From: Rubrobacter_D sp035264945 | GTDB taxonomy: Bacteria; Actinomycetota; Rubrobacteria; Rubrobacterales; Rubrobacteraceae | Direction: 5' to 3' | Length of the DNA: 64,000 nt | Assembly: GCA_035264945.1 (NCBI GenBank) | Contig: DATFPF010000150.1 | Coordinates: 22,094-86,093 of the forward strand | Translations under genes and position numbers: made by a program | The notes under the pieces: model-generated | Told to the model about the DNA's origin: nothing | Databases searched by the model: none | What the model saw: only the letters and a program-made list of their open reading frames with translations | In this document: in pieces, positions 50,684 through 59,407 of the stretch | Layout: every line of letters begins with the position of its first letter | Position numbering within the stretch: position 1 is the first letter of the stretch

Positions 50684-51385
50684 ATGCGCATAAAGAAGCT
50701 GGTTTTGATACTTGCGGCGGTGCTGGTGGCGGCGACGCTGGCGGCCTGCTCCTCGGCGGGGCAGCCCTCGGACGGTCAGTCCTCCGGGGGTTCCCAGAAG
50801 CAGGAGGAGCCCGAGAAGCAGCCCAAGGAACAGGCCGAGAAGCAGCCCGAAGACAAGAAGATGACCGAGGAGGCCAAGGACCAGCAGGTCGCGCCCAAAG
50901 CCGGAACCGGCGAAGACGCGCAGGACGAGGGCAATAAGCTGGAGCCGGCCAAGGACAAGACCCTCAAGCTCACCGTGCCCAAGATGGCCGAGATCAAGGA
51001 CGACGAGATCCCGGTCGGCAACGGCACCAACGAGGCCCTCTTCCGCGACTACGCGGCCGTGCACCTCCCGTACACGGGCTTCCCGTGGCAGGAGGAGGCC
51101 AACGTCTACATCGCCGGCCACCGCGTCGGCTACCCTGGCACCAACAGCGACCTGGCGTTCTACGACCTGGAGGACCTGGCCAACGGCGACAAGATCTACC
51201 TGGAAGACTCCGAGGGCCGGCAGTACACCTACGTGGTCTTCAACAAGGAGATCGTGGAGCCAACCGACCTCTCCGTCCTCAAGCGCATCAAGGGCAAGAA
51301 CATCGTCACCCTCCAGACCTGCACACTCCCCGACTACTCCAAGCGCGTCATCTACCAGGCCGAGCTCAAGGACATCAAGACCTGA
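50684..51385 (+). CDS. Sortase-family transpeptidase, predicted lipoprotein
   Basis: This 233-residue protein starts with a lipoprotein signal (MRIKKLVLILAAVLVAATLA, lipobox LAAC with Cys22), then a long Gln/Glu/Lys-rich linker (residues ~25-92). The sortase domain (~95-233) has His146 in YIAGHRVGYPG, the nucleophile Cys213 in LQTCTLPD and Arg221 in SKRVIY, the full His-Cys-Arg triad. Class E-like sortases are likely relatives. Lipid anchoring instead of a transmembrane helix is unusual. It may attach proteins to the cell wall; no LPXTG-type substrate is adjacent. ATG 50684 lies behind GAGAGGTGATG. A terminator follows. Confidence 0.87.
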   Translation: MRIKKLVLILAAVLVAATLAACSSAGQPSDGQSSGGSQKQEEPEKQPKEQAEKQPEDKKMTEEAKDQQVAPKAGTGEDAQDEGNKLEPAKDKTLKLTVPKMAEIKDDEIPVGNGTNEALFRDYAAVHLPYTGFPWQEEANVYIAGHRVGYPGTNSDLAFYDLEDLANGDKIYLEDSEGRQYTYVVFNKEIVEPTDLSVLKRIKGKNIVTLQTCTLPDYSKRVIYQAELKDIKT

Positions 51386-51409
51386 CGGTAAAGGATAACC
51401 AGGGTGGCC

Positions 51410-51446
51410 AGAGGGACCGGGAGAACACCCCGGTCCCTCTCGCTTT
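51410..51446 (+). terminator. Rho-independent terminator of the sortase gene
   Basis: A perfect 12-bp stem (AGAGGGACCGGG / CCCGGTCCCTCT) with a 7-nt loop, followed by CGCTTTT, lies 24 bp after the stop. Confidence 0.85.
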
Positions 51447-51653
51447 TCGCTTGCCCTTCTCCTCCGCGGCCGGCATCGGGCCGTAAACCCGCTTATCATT
51501 CCGGTCGGGGTCCAGGATCGGGCTGAGGAGGGTGGGTTGGGCGTCGCGAAGGTAACATCGTTTGACCGCCCCCCTCCGCCGCGTCCCCGGGGCGTCCAGG
51601 CGCGGGTAGATCCCGTGCCGGGGAGCCTCCTAAACTCACGGCGGGCCTAGCCG

Positions 51654-53129
51654 GTGCTCCTCGGCCTCGACCTCGGCACCGGCTCCGCGAAGGCCCTGCT
51701 CATGGCCGAGGACGGTGCGGTTATCGGGGAAGGCTCCGCCCCGTACGCCGTCCGTTCGCCCCGGCCGGGGTGGGCAGAGTCCCGTCCTGAGGACTGGTGG
51801 GAGGCGGTGGCCGCGGCGGCGCGGGGCGCCGTCGGCGGGCGCGGCGCCGACGTCGCCGCCATCGGGCTCTCGGGCCAGATGCACGGGGTGGTCCTCTCGG
51901 ACGGTGGGGGGCGACCGCTGCGGCCGGCCGTGCTCTGGGCGGACTCCAGGTCCGGCGGCGATCTCGCCGCGTACCGCGCGCTTGAGCGGGAGATGAGGCG
52001 CGGGCTCGCCAACCCGCCCGCCGTCGGCATGGCCGGCCCGAGCCTGCTCTGGCTGGAGCGCAACGAGCCCGAGGTCTACGGGTCGGCCCGGTGGGCCCTC
52101 CAGCCCAAGGACTGGCTCAGGTTGCGGCTGACGGGGGAGGCCGCGTCCGAGCCCTCGGACGCCTCGGCCACCCTGCTCTACGACCTGATCCTCGACCGCT
52201 GGGCCTACCCCGTGGTCGAGACTTTGGGCCTGCGCGCTGACCTTCTCGCCCCGCTCGTGCCCTCGGGGGATGCCGCGGGAGCGCTCGTCCGCCCGGCCGC
52301 GGACGGGCTCGGGCTTCGGGCCGGGCTGCCGGTCGCGGCGGGGGCCGCCGACACGGCGGCGGCGATGCTCGGGTGCGGGCTGATGGTGCCGGGCCCCGTG
52401 CAGTTGACCGTCGGCACGGGGGCCCAGATCTTCGCCGCCAAGGCGGAGCCCGAGCCGGACCCGAACGGCCGCACCCACCTCTACCGGACCGCCGCGCCGG
52501 GCCTCTGGTACTCGATGGCCGCGATCCAGAACGCAGGCCTCGCCCTTGAGTGGGCCAGGACCCTGCTCGGCGCCTCGTGGGACGAGGTGTACGGGGAAGC
52601 CTTCTCGGTGCCCCCTGGCGCTGGCGGCGTCTCGTTTTTGCCTTACCTCAGCGGCGAGCGGACGCCCCGGTTCGACCCGGCCGCGCGGGGCGCCTGGACG
52701 GGCCTTGGCCTCGACCACGGCCGCGCCCACCTCCTGCGGGCTGCCCTCGAGGGCGTCGCCTTCGCCCTGCGCGAGGGCCTGGAGGCGCTCGAAGCGGCGG
52801 GGACCGACGTGCCCGAGCTCAGGCTCGCCGGCGGCGGGTCCGGGGGGGAGGCGGGCGAGCCCTGGCGCCAGCTCCTCGCGGACGTGCTGGGCCGCCCGCT
52901 GCGCCTTCTGCCCGACAGCGTCGCGCCCGTCGCCTCTGCCCGCGGCGCGGCGCTCCTGGCCGGCCTCGCCTCCGGCGTGTACCGGACGGTGGGGGAGACC
53001 CTGGATCTCGCCCCCGGCCCCGCGCGGACCGTGGCGCCTGGCGAGAACGCGCCGCTCTACGAGGCCGCCTACGGGCGGTACCGGGAGCTGTACCCCAGAC
53101 TCGGCGGGGGCAGGGGAAGGGGATTGTAA
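51654..53129 (+). CDS. xylB: Xylulokinase, FGGY family
   Basis: This 491-residue carbohydrate kinase has the N-terminal ATP/phosphate motif GLDLGTGSAKALL, IGLSGQMHGVV (sugar-binding) and AVLWADSRSGGD, typical of xylulokinase. The second half has TVGTGAQIFAA, FLPYLSGERTPRFDP and RLAGGGSGG. It phosphorylates D-xylulose for the pentose phosphate route. No xylose isomerase or transporter is adjacent. GTG 51654 has no clear ribosome site. It precedes the men cluster by 68 bp, but a functional link is not obvious. Confidence 0.87.
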   Translation: MLLGLDLGTGSAKALLMAEDGAVIGEGSAPYAVRSPRPGWAESRPEDWWEAVAAAARGAVGGRGADVAAIGLSGQMHGVVLSDGGGRPLRPAVLWADSRSGGDLAAYRALEREMRRGLANPPAVGMAGPSLLWLERNEPEVYGSARWALQPKDWLRLRLTGEAASEPSDASATLLYDLILDRWAYPVVETLGLRADLLAPLVPSGDAAGALVRPAADGLGLRAGLPVAAGAADTAAAMLGCGLMVPGPVQLTVGTGAQIFAAKAEPEPDPNGRTHLYRTAAPGLWYSMAAIQNAGLALEWARTLLGASWDEVYGEAFSVPPGAGGVSFLPYLSGERTPRFDPAARGAWTGLGLDHGRAHLLRAALEGVAFALREGLEALEAAGTDVPELRLAGGGSGGEAGEPWRQLLADVLGRPLRLLPDSVAPVASARGAALLAGLASGVYRTVGETLDLAPGPARTVAPGENAPLYEAAYGRYRELYPRLGGGRGRGL

Positions 53130-53197
53130 GCGAAGCCGCTCCGTTGCTAGATACTCCTTGCTACACTAGCTGGCAAGATAACCGGGAGGCGCGAGAC

Positions 53198-54610
53198 TTG
53201 TTGAGCAGCGAGCGTAGAGGACGCATCAGGGGTGCCGGCACGCCGGACGCCGCCGCGCGGGTCCGCTGGCTGCTCGCCGAGAAGGTGAGCCGGGCGCTCG
53301 CCGCCCCTCCCGTGCACCCGGAGGAAGAACGCGTGGCGCGCATCTCTGTGGACGCCGGGCCGGCGGACGCCCTCGCGTGGCTGCGGGAGCAGCGGTCGTA
53401 CCCGCGGGTCTACTGGTCGGGAAGGGACGGCGGGGCGCAGAACGCCGCCGCCGGCGCCGCCGACCTGCAGACGGGCGACGGGCCCGAGGACGTCGGGGTG
53501 CTGGGCAAACGCCTGCGCGCCGCCGACGACCCGGAGGCCCGTTACTACGGCGGGGGACGCTTCGACCCCGCGCGCGGGGCGGACGAGGGGTGGGAGCCTT
53601 TCGGCGCGTACCGTTTCGTCCTGCCCCGGTTCGAGTTGCGCGTCGAGGGTCCGGGGACGACGCTCTCGTGCAACCTCCTCCTGCCGCGCGACAGGGGGCG
53701 CCAGGAGGAGATACTCGCCCAGATCGAAGGCATGCGGGTGCCGTCCGAGGGGGGCGACGAGCCCCTGCCCGAGCCTCTCTACCGGGAGGACGCCCCCGAC
53801 CGCCGGGGCTGGGACGAGAACGTGCGGCGAGCCCTCTCGGCCTTCTCCGAGGGGCGGCTCGGCAAGGTGGTGCTCGCGCGGAGGGCCGGGCTCGGCTTCG
53901 CGGAGGATCTGGACGGGATCTCCGTGCTCCGGGAGCTCAGGGACGCCACGCCGGGGTGCTTCCACTTCTATGTCGAGCCCGTCGCGGGGACGGCGTTCGT
54001 CGGGGCGTCGCCCGAGCGGCTCTACAGGCGGGAGGGGCGCCTCGTGGCGAGCGAGGCCGTCGCCGGGACCCGCCCGCGCGGCGCGTCTACCGAGGACGAC
54101 GAGGACCTGCGGGAAGAGCTGCTCGTCAGCGAGAAGGACCGCGCGGAGCACGGGTTCGTCAGGGTTGGGATAGGCGAGGCGCTCGGGCCGCTGTGCGAGG
54201 AGCTGGAGGTCGAGGAGGGCGTCTCGGAGATGAAGACCGCCAGCCGGCGCCACCTCGTCTCCGGGGTACGAGCGCGGCTGCGCGGGGGCGTGACGGACGC
54301 CGAGGTGCTCGGCGCGCTGCACCCCACGCCGGCCGTTGGGGGGTACCCCAACGAGGCGGCGCTGGCGGACATCCGGGCGCTCGAGCCCTTCGACCGGGGC
54401 TGGTGGGCCGGCCCCGTCGGGTGGGTCGGGGCCGACGCCGCCGAGTTCGCCGTCGGCATAAGGAGCGGGCTCGTCAGGGGGCGCCGGCTCGAGCTGTTCT
54501 CGGGGGCTGGCATCGTCGCGGGGTCGAGGCCAGAAGAGGAGTGGGCCGAGATAGAGCAGAAGATCGAGGACTTCACCGGGGCCTTCGGCCTTGGAAACCG
54601 CGCGCGCTAA
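53198..54610 (+). CDS. menF: Isochorismate synthase
   Basis: This 470-residue chorismate-binding enzyme isomerises chorismate to isochorismate, the first menaquinone step. Key motifs lie in the C-terminal catalytic domain: GKVVLARRAGL, FVGASPERLYRREG, ASEAVAGTRPRG, SEKDRAEHGFV, HPTPAVGGYP and FSGAGIVAGS. The frame continues far upstream, but TTG 53198 with GGGAGG eight bases before it is the best start. Its 3' end overlaps menD by 20 bp. Confidence 0.9.
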   Translation: MLSSERRGRIRGAGTPDAAARVRWLLAEKVSRALAAPPVHPEEERVARISVDAGPADALAWLREQRSYPRVYWSGRDGGAQNAAAGAADLQTGDGPEDVGVLGKRLRAADDPEARYYGGGRFDPARGADEGWEPFGAYRFVLPRFELRVEGPGTTLSCNLLLPRDRGRQEEILAQIEGMRVPSEGGDEPLPEPLYREDAPDRRGWDENVRRALSAFSEGRLGKVVLARRAGLGFAEDLDGISVLRELRDATPGCFHFYVEPVAGTAFVGASPERLYRREGRLVASEAVAGTRPRGASTEDDEDLREELLVSEKDRAEHGFVRVGIGEALGPLCEELEVEEGVSEMKTASRRHLVSGVRARLRGGVTDAEVLGALHPTPAVGGYPNEAALADIRALEPFDRGWWAGPVGWVGADAAEFAVGIRSGLVRGRRLELFSGAGIVAGSRPEEEWAEIEQKIEDFTGAFGLGNRAR

Positions 54611-56342
54611 CCGCCTCTGGGCGGACCTGATCGTCGAGGAGCTCGTCCGCTGCGGCGTGGGCTTCTTCTGCGTGGCCCCTGGCTCCCGCTCCACCCCCCT
54701 CGTCGCGGCCCTGGCCGAGAACGGGCGGGCCCGAAGCCTCGTCCACTTCGACGAGCGGGGCACGGCGTTCGCCGCGCTCGGGTACGCGCGGGCGACGGGG
54801 CTCCCTGCGGCCTGGATCACCACCTCGGGCACGGCGGTCGCCAACGGCCTTCCCGCCGTGGCCGAGGCCTCCACGGACGGCGTGCCCATGGTCCTCCTGA
54901 CCGCCGACCGGCCACCCGAACTACGCCAGACGGGCGCCAACCAGACGATTGACCAGCCCGACATCTTCGGCGATTTCGTCCGCTGGCGCTTCGACCTGCC
55001 AGCCCCGAGCCTCGCCGTCGACCCCGCCTCGGTACTCACGACCGTGGACCAGGCCGTCTACCGCGCCGGAAGATCGCCGAAGGGCCCCGTTCACCTCAAC
55101 CTCATGTTCCGCGAGCCCCTGATACCGGACCCCGAGGAAGGCGAAACGCCGACCGCCGGACCCGAGCGCTGGCGTGACGCCGAAGAACCTTACACCCGCT
55201 ACGCGACGACGAGGCCGACGATAGACGGGGCAGAGGTCGATTCCCTCTGGGAGAGGCTGCGCCCGGTCGAACGGGGCCTCGTGGTGGCCGGGCGGCTTTC
55301 GACCCGCGAGCAGGGCGAGGCCGTCGAGAGGCTCGCCCACACCCTTGGGTGGCCGCTGCTGCCCGACGTCGGGTCGCAGGTCCGTCTCGGCGGGGATGGC
55401 CGGAACGCCGCCTTCTACGACCTGCTGCTGGCGGACGCGGGGTTCGCGGAGGCCCACGCCCCGGAGGCCGTGCTGCACTTCGGCGGGCGTGCCCTGAGCA
55501 AGCGCCTGGAAGGGTTCTTAGCCCGCCACCGTCCCGACCCCTACGTCGTCGTCAGAGAACACCCGTTCAGGCTCGACCCCGGGCACCTCGCCTCGCACAG
55601 CGTCGAGGCCGGCATCGAAGACCTCTGCGCCGCGCTCGGGAGGGCTGCCTCAGGGCGTGCTCCCGAAGCGGACGCCTCCTGGACCGCGGGGTGGCGTGCG
55701 GCCTCCGAAAGGGTGGAATCGGGGCTGGATCTTGCGTTGGCCGGCGAGGAGGGCCTCGACGAGCCGCTCGTGGCGCGGCTGGTCTCCAGGGAGATAGGGG
55801 AGGGCCACGGCCTCGTCGTGGCGAGCAGCATGCCCATTAGGGACCTCGACGCCTTCGCCGCCGCGGATGGCCCCGGCGTCCCCGTCGCCGCGAACCGGGG
55901 CGCCAGCGGCATCGACGGCACCGTCGCCACGGCCGCCGGGTTTGCCCGTGGAACGGGTGGCCCCGTCACCCTGCTCATCGGGGACCTGGCGCTCTTGCAC
56001 GACCTGAACTCCCTCGCCATGCTGCGCGGCCTGCCCGTGACGGTCGTCGTGCTGAACAACGACGGGGGTGGGATCTTCTCATTCCTGCCCGTCTCAGGGC
56101 ACGACTCCTTCTTCGAGCCGTTCTTCGGCACCCCTCAGGGCGTCGGCTTCGAACACGCGGCGGCCATGTTCGGCCTGCGCTACGACGAACCGGAGACATC
56201 GGAAGGGTTCCTCTCCGCCTACCGTGGGGCCCGGTCTGGAGATGGACCGTCCCTGATAGAGGTCAAGACCGACCGCGGGGCTAACGTCGAGATCCACCGC
56301 AAGCTCCAGGAACGGCTCTCGGCCGGGATCGGGGAGGCGTGA
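54591..56342 (+). CDS. menD: SEPHCHC synthase MenD
   Basis: This 583-residue thiamine-diphosphate enzyme joins isochorismate and 2-oxoglutarate. Typical motifs are CVAPGSRSTPLVAAL, TTSGTAVANGLPAVAEA, LTADRPPELRQTGANQTIDQ, ANRGASGIDGTVATAAG and the cofactor segment LNNDGGGIFSFLP. It starts at TTG 54591 inside the end of menF, indicating translational coupling. Its TGA stop (56340) lies only about 30-40 bp before the likely start of menH. Confidence 0.95.
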   Translation: METARANRLWADLIVEELVRCGVGFFCVAPGSRSTPLVAALAENGRARSLVHFDERGTAFAALGYARATGLPAAWITTSGTAVANGLPAVAEASTDGVPMVLLTADRPPELRQTGANQTIDQPDIFGDFVRWRFDLPAPSLAVDPASVLTTVDQAVYRAGRSPKGPVHLNLMFREPLIPDPEEGETPTAGPERWRDAEEPYTRYATTRPTIDGAEVDSLWERLRPVERGLVVAGRLSTREQGEAVERLAHTLGWPLLPDVGSQVRLGGDGRNAAFYDLLLADAGFAEAHAPEAVLHFGGRALSKRLEGFLARHRPDPYVVVREHPFRLDPGHLASHSVEAGIEDLCAALGRAASGRAPEADASWTAGWRAASERVESGLDLALAGEEGLDEPLVARLVSREIGEGHGLVVASSMPIRDLDAFAAADGPGVPVAANRGASGIDGTVATAAGFARGTGGPVTLLIGDLALLHDLNSLAMLRGLPVTVVVLNNDGGGIFSFLPVSGHDSFFEPFFGTPQGVGFEHAAAMFGLRYDEPETSEGFLSAYRGARSGDGPSLIEVKTDRGANVEIHRKLQERLSAGIGEA

Positions 56343-56372
56343 TACCGTTCCCCACCACAGCGGGATAGACTC

Positions 56373-57185
56373 CTGCCTAGCCTGAACCACACCGTCTCAG
56401 GGGACACCGGGTCCCCGGCCGTTCTCTTCCTGCACGGGTTCATGGGACGCGGGGAGGACTTGCGCGAGGTCTCGGCGAGCCTGGACGAATGTCTTTTCTG
56501 CGTTGCCGCGGACCTTCCCGGGCACGGCGCCTCGCTTCGGCTCCCCCCGGAAAGCTACACGATGGAGGGCGCGGCCCGCCTCGTGCTGGACGTCCTGGAC
56601 GGGGCGGGGGCGGGGCGGGCGACGGTCGTCGGGTACTCGATGGGCGGCCGGCTCGCCCTGTACCTGGCGCTCCGCCACCCGGACCGCTGCGCCGCCCTCT
56701 TCCTCGAGTCCGCATCCCCGGGCCTGGAAGACGCCGGAGAGAGGGCTGCGCGACGGCGCGCCGACGAGCAGAAGGCGGCGCGGCTTGAGGGGGGCGACCT
56801 CCACGGTTTTCTCGAAGACTGGTACCGTCAGCCCCTCTTCGCGCCGCTCGCGCGGGACGAAGACCTCCTGCGCCGGACCATCGAAGACAGGACGCGCAAC
56901 CACCCCGCCGAGCTTGCCAGGTCGCTGCGGGGCATGGGGACCGGCAGCCAGCCGTCGCTCTGGGCGGAGCTTCCGGGCCTCCGCGTCCCGGCCCTCGCAG
57001 TCGCCGGGGGGCTCGACGAGAAGTTCGTCGGCATCTCGCGCCGCATGGCCTCGCAAGCCCCCGGGATGGGCCACGCCATGGTGCCCGGGGCGGGCCACAA
57101 CGTCCACGCCGAGGCCCCCGGGGCGTACCTCTCCCTGCTTCGACGCTTCCTGCCAACCGTCCATCGCGGCCAACGCAGCAAGTGA
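56373..57185 (+). CDS. menH: SHCHC synthase, alpha/beta hydrolase MenH
   Basis: This alpha/beta-hydrolase removes pyruvate in the third menaquinone step. The oxyanion segment VLFLHGFMG is followed by LPGHG, the nucleophile Ser in VVGYSMGGR, Asp in AVAGGLDEKF and His in VPGAGHNVH. The first ATG (56442) lies after HGF and would cut off the first strand and oxyanion loop. In-frame codons upstream to the menD stop contain no ATG, GTG or TTG, only CTG at 56373 and 56382, so a CTG start is suspected. The exact start is uncertain. Confidence 0.85.
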   Translation: MPSLNHTVSGDTGSPAVLFLHGFMGRGEDLREVSASLDECLFCVAADLPGHGASLRLPPESYTMEGAARLVLDVLDGAGAGRATVVGYSMGGRLALYLALRHPDRCAALFLESASPGLEDAGERAARRRADEQKAARLEGGDLHGFLEDWYRQPLFAPLARDEDLLRRTIEDRTRNHPAELARSLRGMGTGSQPSLWAELPGLRVPALAVAGGLDEKFVGISRRMASQAPGMGHAMVPGAGHNVHAEAPGAYLSLLRRFLPTVHRGQRSK

Positions 57186-57317
57186 CCCGCAAGAGCCGCC
57201 TCAAAACCTGAAGCCTAGAACCTCAGAACCTCTCCCCAAACTTTTCCCTGAGTGAGGCCGACGACGTGAACAGAAGATCCTTCCCCAGAGGCCGGCGGCA
57301 CGGAAGGTCCCACGCCA

Positions 57318-57323
57318 TATAAT
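57318..57323 (+). promoter_or_regulatory. -10 element of menB, probable leaderless transcript
   Basis: A perfect TATAAT ends 7 bases before the ATG of menB, which would place transcription initiation at or within one base of the start codon. No purine-rich ribosome site precedes the ATG. No good -35 element is seen. Confidence 0.55.
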
Positions 57324-57330
57324 CCCCACC

Positions 57331-58182
57331 ATGACAGAGATAGCGTGGGAACAGGCCGGAGAATACGAGGACATCAGGTACGAGAAGGCGGAGGGAATCG
57401 CCAAGATCACCATAAACCGTCCCGAGGTGCGCAACGCGTTCCGCCCGCTGACGGTGGTGGAGATGATGGGTGCCCTGGATGACGCCCGCGAGGACCACGA
57501 GACGGGCGTCATAATCCTAACCGGGGAGGGGCCCGACGCGTTCTGCGCCGGCGGCGACCAGAAGGTGCGCGGGGACGCGGGCTACCTCGATTCTCCCGAC
57601 GACCCGCGACGCACGCCCGGGGGCGCGTCGGTCGGGCGCTTCCACGTAACGGACCTGCACGTCCAGATCCGCCGCTGCCCCAAGCCCGTCGTAGCCATGG
57701 TGGCCGGCTACGCGGTCGGCGGGGGGCACGTGCTGCACGTGATCTGCGACCTCACCATCGCCGCGGACAACGCCAAGTTCGGCCAGGTGGGCCCCAGGGT
57801 CGGCTCCTTCGACGGCGGCTACGGCGCCTCCGTCCTTACCCAGCTCGTCGGCCCGAAGAAGGCGAAGGAGATCTGGTTCCTCTGCCGCATGTACTCGGCG
57901 GAGGAAGCCTCGGAGATGGGCCTGGTGAACAAGGTGGTCCCGCTCGCCGAACTGGAGACGGAGACCGTGGGCTGGTGCCGCGAGATGCTCCAGCACTCGC
58001 CCTTCGCCCTGCGCCTGCTGAAGGCGAGCTTCCACGCCCACGAGGACGGCTTCGCCGGCATCCAGCAGCTCGCCCACGACGCGAACCTCCTCTTCTACGG
58101 CAGCGAAGAGGCCCAGGAGGGCCGCGACGCCTACAAGGAGAAGCGCCGCCCGAACTTCTCCAAGTTCCCCCGCCGCCCCTGA
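57331..58182 (+). CDS. menB: 1,4-dihydroxy-2-naphthoyl-CoA synthase
   Basis: This 283-residue crotonase-fold enzyme closes the naphthoquinone ring of O-succinylbenzoyl-CoA. Visible are INRPEVRNAFRP, FCAGGDQKVRGD, AGYAVGGGHVLHVICDLTIA (oxyanion hole), GPRVGSFDGGYG and the C-terminal RRPNFSKFPRRP, a near-invariant MenB tail. It stands apart from menFDH by 145 bp and has its own TATAAT, so it may be transcribed separately, perhaps as a leaderless message. A terminator overlaps its 3' end. Confidence 0.96.
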   Translation: MTEIAWEQAGEYEDIRYEKAEGIAKITINRPEVRNAFRPLTVVEMMGALDDAREDHETGVIILTGEGPDAFCAGGDQKVRGDAGYLDSPDDPRRTPGGASVGRFHVTDLHVQIRRCPKPVVAMVAGYAVGGGHVLHVICDLTIAADNAKFGQVGPRVGSFDGGYGASVLTQLVGPKKAKEIWFLCRMYSAEEASEMGLVNKVVPLAELETETVGWCREMLQHSPFALRLLKASFHAHEDGFAGIQQLAHDANLLFYGSEEAQEGRDAYKEKRRPNFSKFPRRP

Positions 58183-58183
58183 G

Positions 58184-58224
58184 AGGGCCTGCCGGGTACC
58201 CACCAGGGCTCGGCAGGCCCTTTG
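58184..58224 (+). terminator. Terminator of menB
   Basis: AGGGCCTGCCG (58184-58194) pairs perfectly with CGGCAGGCCCT (58211-58221), followed by TTT; the loop is 16 nt. It lies between convergent genes. Confidence 0.75.
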
Positions 58225-58239
58225 CGGCCGGCTCCCAAA

Positions 58240-59268
58240 CTACGGCACGAGAACCACCTTGCCGGTGACCCGGCCGGAGGCCAGCAGCCCGAGCGCCTCG
58301 GACGCCCGTTCGAGCGGCAGCCGCCTGGCGACCTGCGCCCGGATCTTCCCCTCCGCCAGGAGCGACAGGACCGTCGAGAGGTCCCGTCGGAAGAACCTGG
58401 GCCACCGCTTGACGTAGTAGAACGTCGCCCGCCTGCCGTTTGGCAGGACGTTCCACAGCAGGACCCGCCCGAAGATCGGCAGGTAGGGCTTGATCCAGTG
58501 CCCCGTGCCGCCCAGGGTGGAGGCCGAGCCGTAGGTAACGAGCGTCCCGCCCCTACGCAGCATCCGCCAGGAGTCCACAAGCCCGGGTCCCCCGACGTGG
58601 TCGAAGACCGCGTCCACGCCTCCTGGCGAGATCTCCCGCACCCTCCTCGGGACGTCCTCGCTCTTGTAGTCGATGGGGGCCGCGCCGAGGGCGCGCAGCG
58701 TCTCGTGCTTGGACGCCGAGGCGGTCCCGATAACCTCCGCGCCCGCAAGCCGCGCGAGCTGCACGAGCAGCGTGCCCACGCCGCCCGACGCCCCGTGCAC
58801 GAGCACGGTCTGCCCGGGACGCACCCCCACGGCTCGGTGGAGCATCTGCCAGGCCGTGATCCCGTTGGTGACGGCCGCGACCGCGTCGGCGGGCTCGAGG
58901 CCGCCGGGCACCGGCGCCAGGTTCCCCGCGTCGACCTCCACCCTGTCGGCCCACGCCCCGGTCTCCGTGAGCGCGGCGACCCTCTGCCCGGTCAGGCCGC
59001 CGTCGACGCCCTCGCCCACCTTCTCCACGATGCCCACGAGATCGTAGCCGGGGACGAAGGGGAACTTCGGCTGGCCGAAGTAGCGGCCCTTGAGCATCTG
59101 GACCTCCGCGAAAGAGACGCCGGCCGCCTCCACGCGGACGAGGGACGTTCCCGCCTTCGGTTCGGGCGCCCGGCCACGCCGCGCCACAGCGAGCACCTCG
59201 GGCCCGCCCCCGTGAGGCATAACCACCTCCGTACCCGTCTCGATCCTGCTCATGCTTGCCTCGGCCAT
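58240..59268 (-). CDS. Zinc-independent MDR quinone oxidoreductase-like protein
   Basis: This roughly 342-residue medium-chain dehydrogenase/reductase has FPFVPGYDLVGIVEKVGEG and the NADPH motif VLVHGASGGVGTLLVQLARLAG, with no zinc-ligand cysteines, as in quinone oxidoreductase (QOR/zeta-crystallin). It should reduce quinones or activated enones. ATG 59268 is chosen for GGAGGAG eight bases upstream, rather than the longer frame. It lies downstream of a TetR regulator on the same strand, with a TetR-like operator in its own leader region (59367-59377). Confidence 0.88.
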   Translation of the reverse strand: MAEASMSRIETGTEVVMPHGGGPEVLAVARRGRAPEPKAGTSLVRVEAAGVSFAEVQMLKGRYFGQPKFPFVPGYDLVGIVEKVGEGVDGGLTGQRVAALTETGAWADRVEVDAGNLAPVPGGLEPADAVAAVTNGITAWQMLHRAVGVRPGQTVLVHGASGGVGTLLVQLARLAGAEVIGTASASKHETLRALGAAPIDYKSEDVPRRVREISPGGVDAVFDHVGGPGLVDSWRMLRRGGTLVTYGSASTLGGTGHWIKPYLPIFGRVLLWNVLPNGRRATFYYVKRWPRFFRRDLSTVLSLLAEGKIRAQVARRLPLERASEALGLLASGRVTGKVVLVP

Positions 59269-59366
59269 CACGCCATCTCCTCCGTTCGGCTCCAAGATCA
59301 CGCCCCGTCGTGCCCCGCATCCCTCTCCAACCGGCCACCTCCTCTCACTAACGCCATAAATAAATC

Positions 59367-59377
59367 TATCTTAGTTA
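59367..59377. promoter_or_regulatory. TetR operator copy before the oxidoreductase gene
   Basis: TATCTTAGTTA is an imperfect copy of the perfect palindrome TAACTTAGTTA at 60046-60056. Both are followed by G(G/A)TA. It lies about 100 bp upstream of the oxidoreductase start. Confidence 0.55.
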
Positions 59378-59407
59378 GGTATCTGCGAAAAAGGTACATA
59401 TCGGCCC

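Noticed and set aside
53147..55039. 630-codon minus-strand ORF
   Set aside because: Antisense to menF and menD, Pro/Arg/Leu-rich shadow with no recognisable domain.
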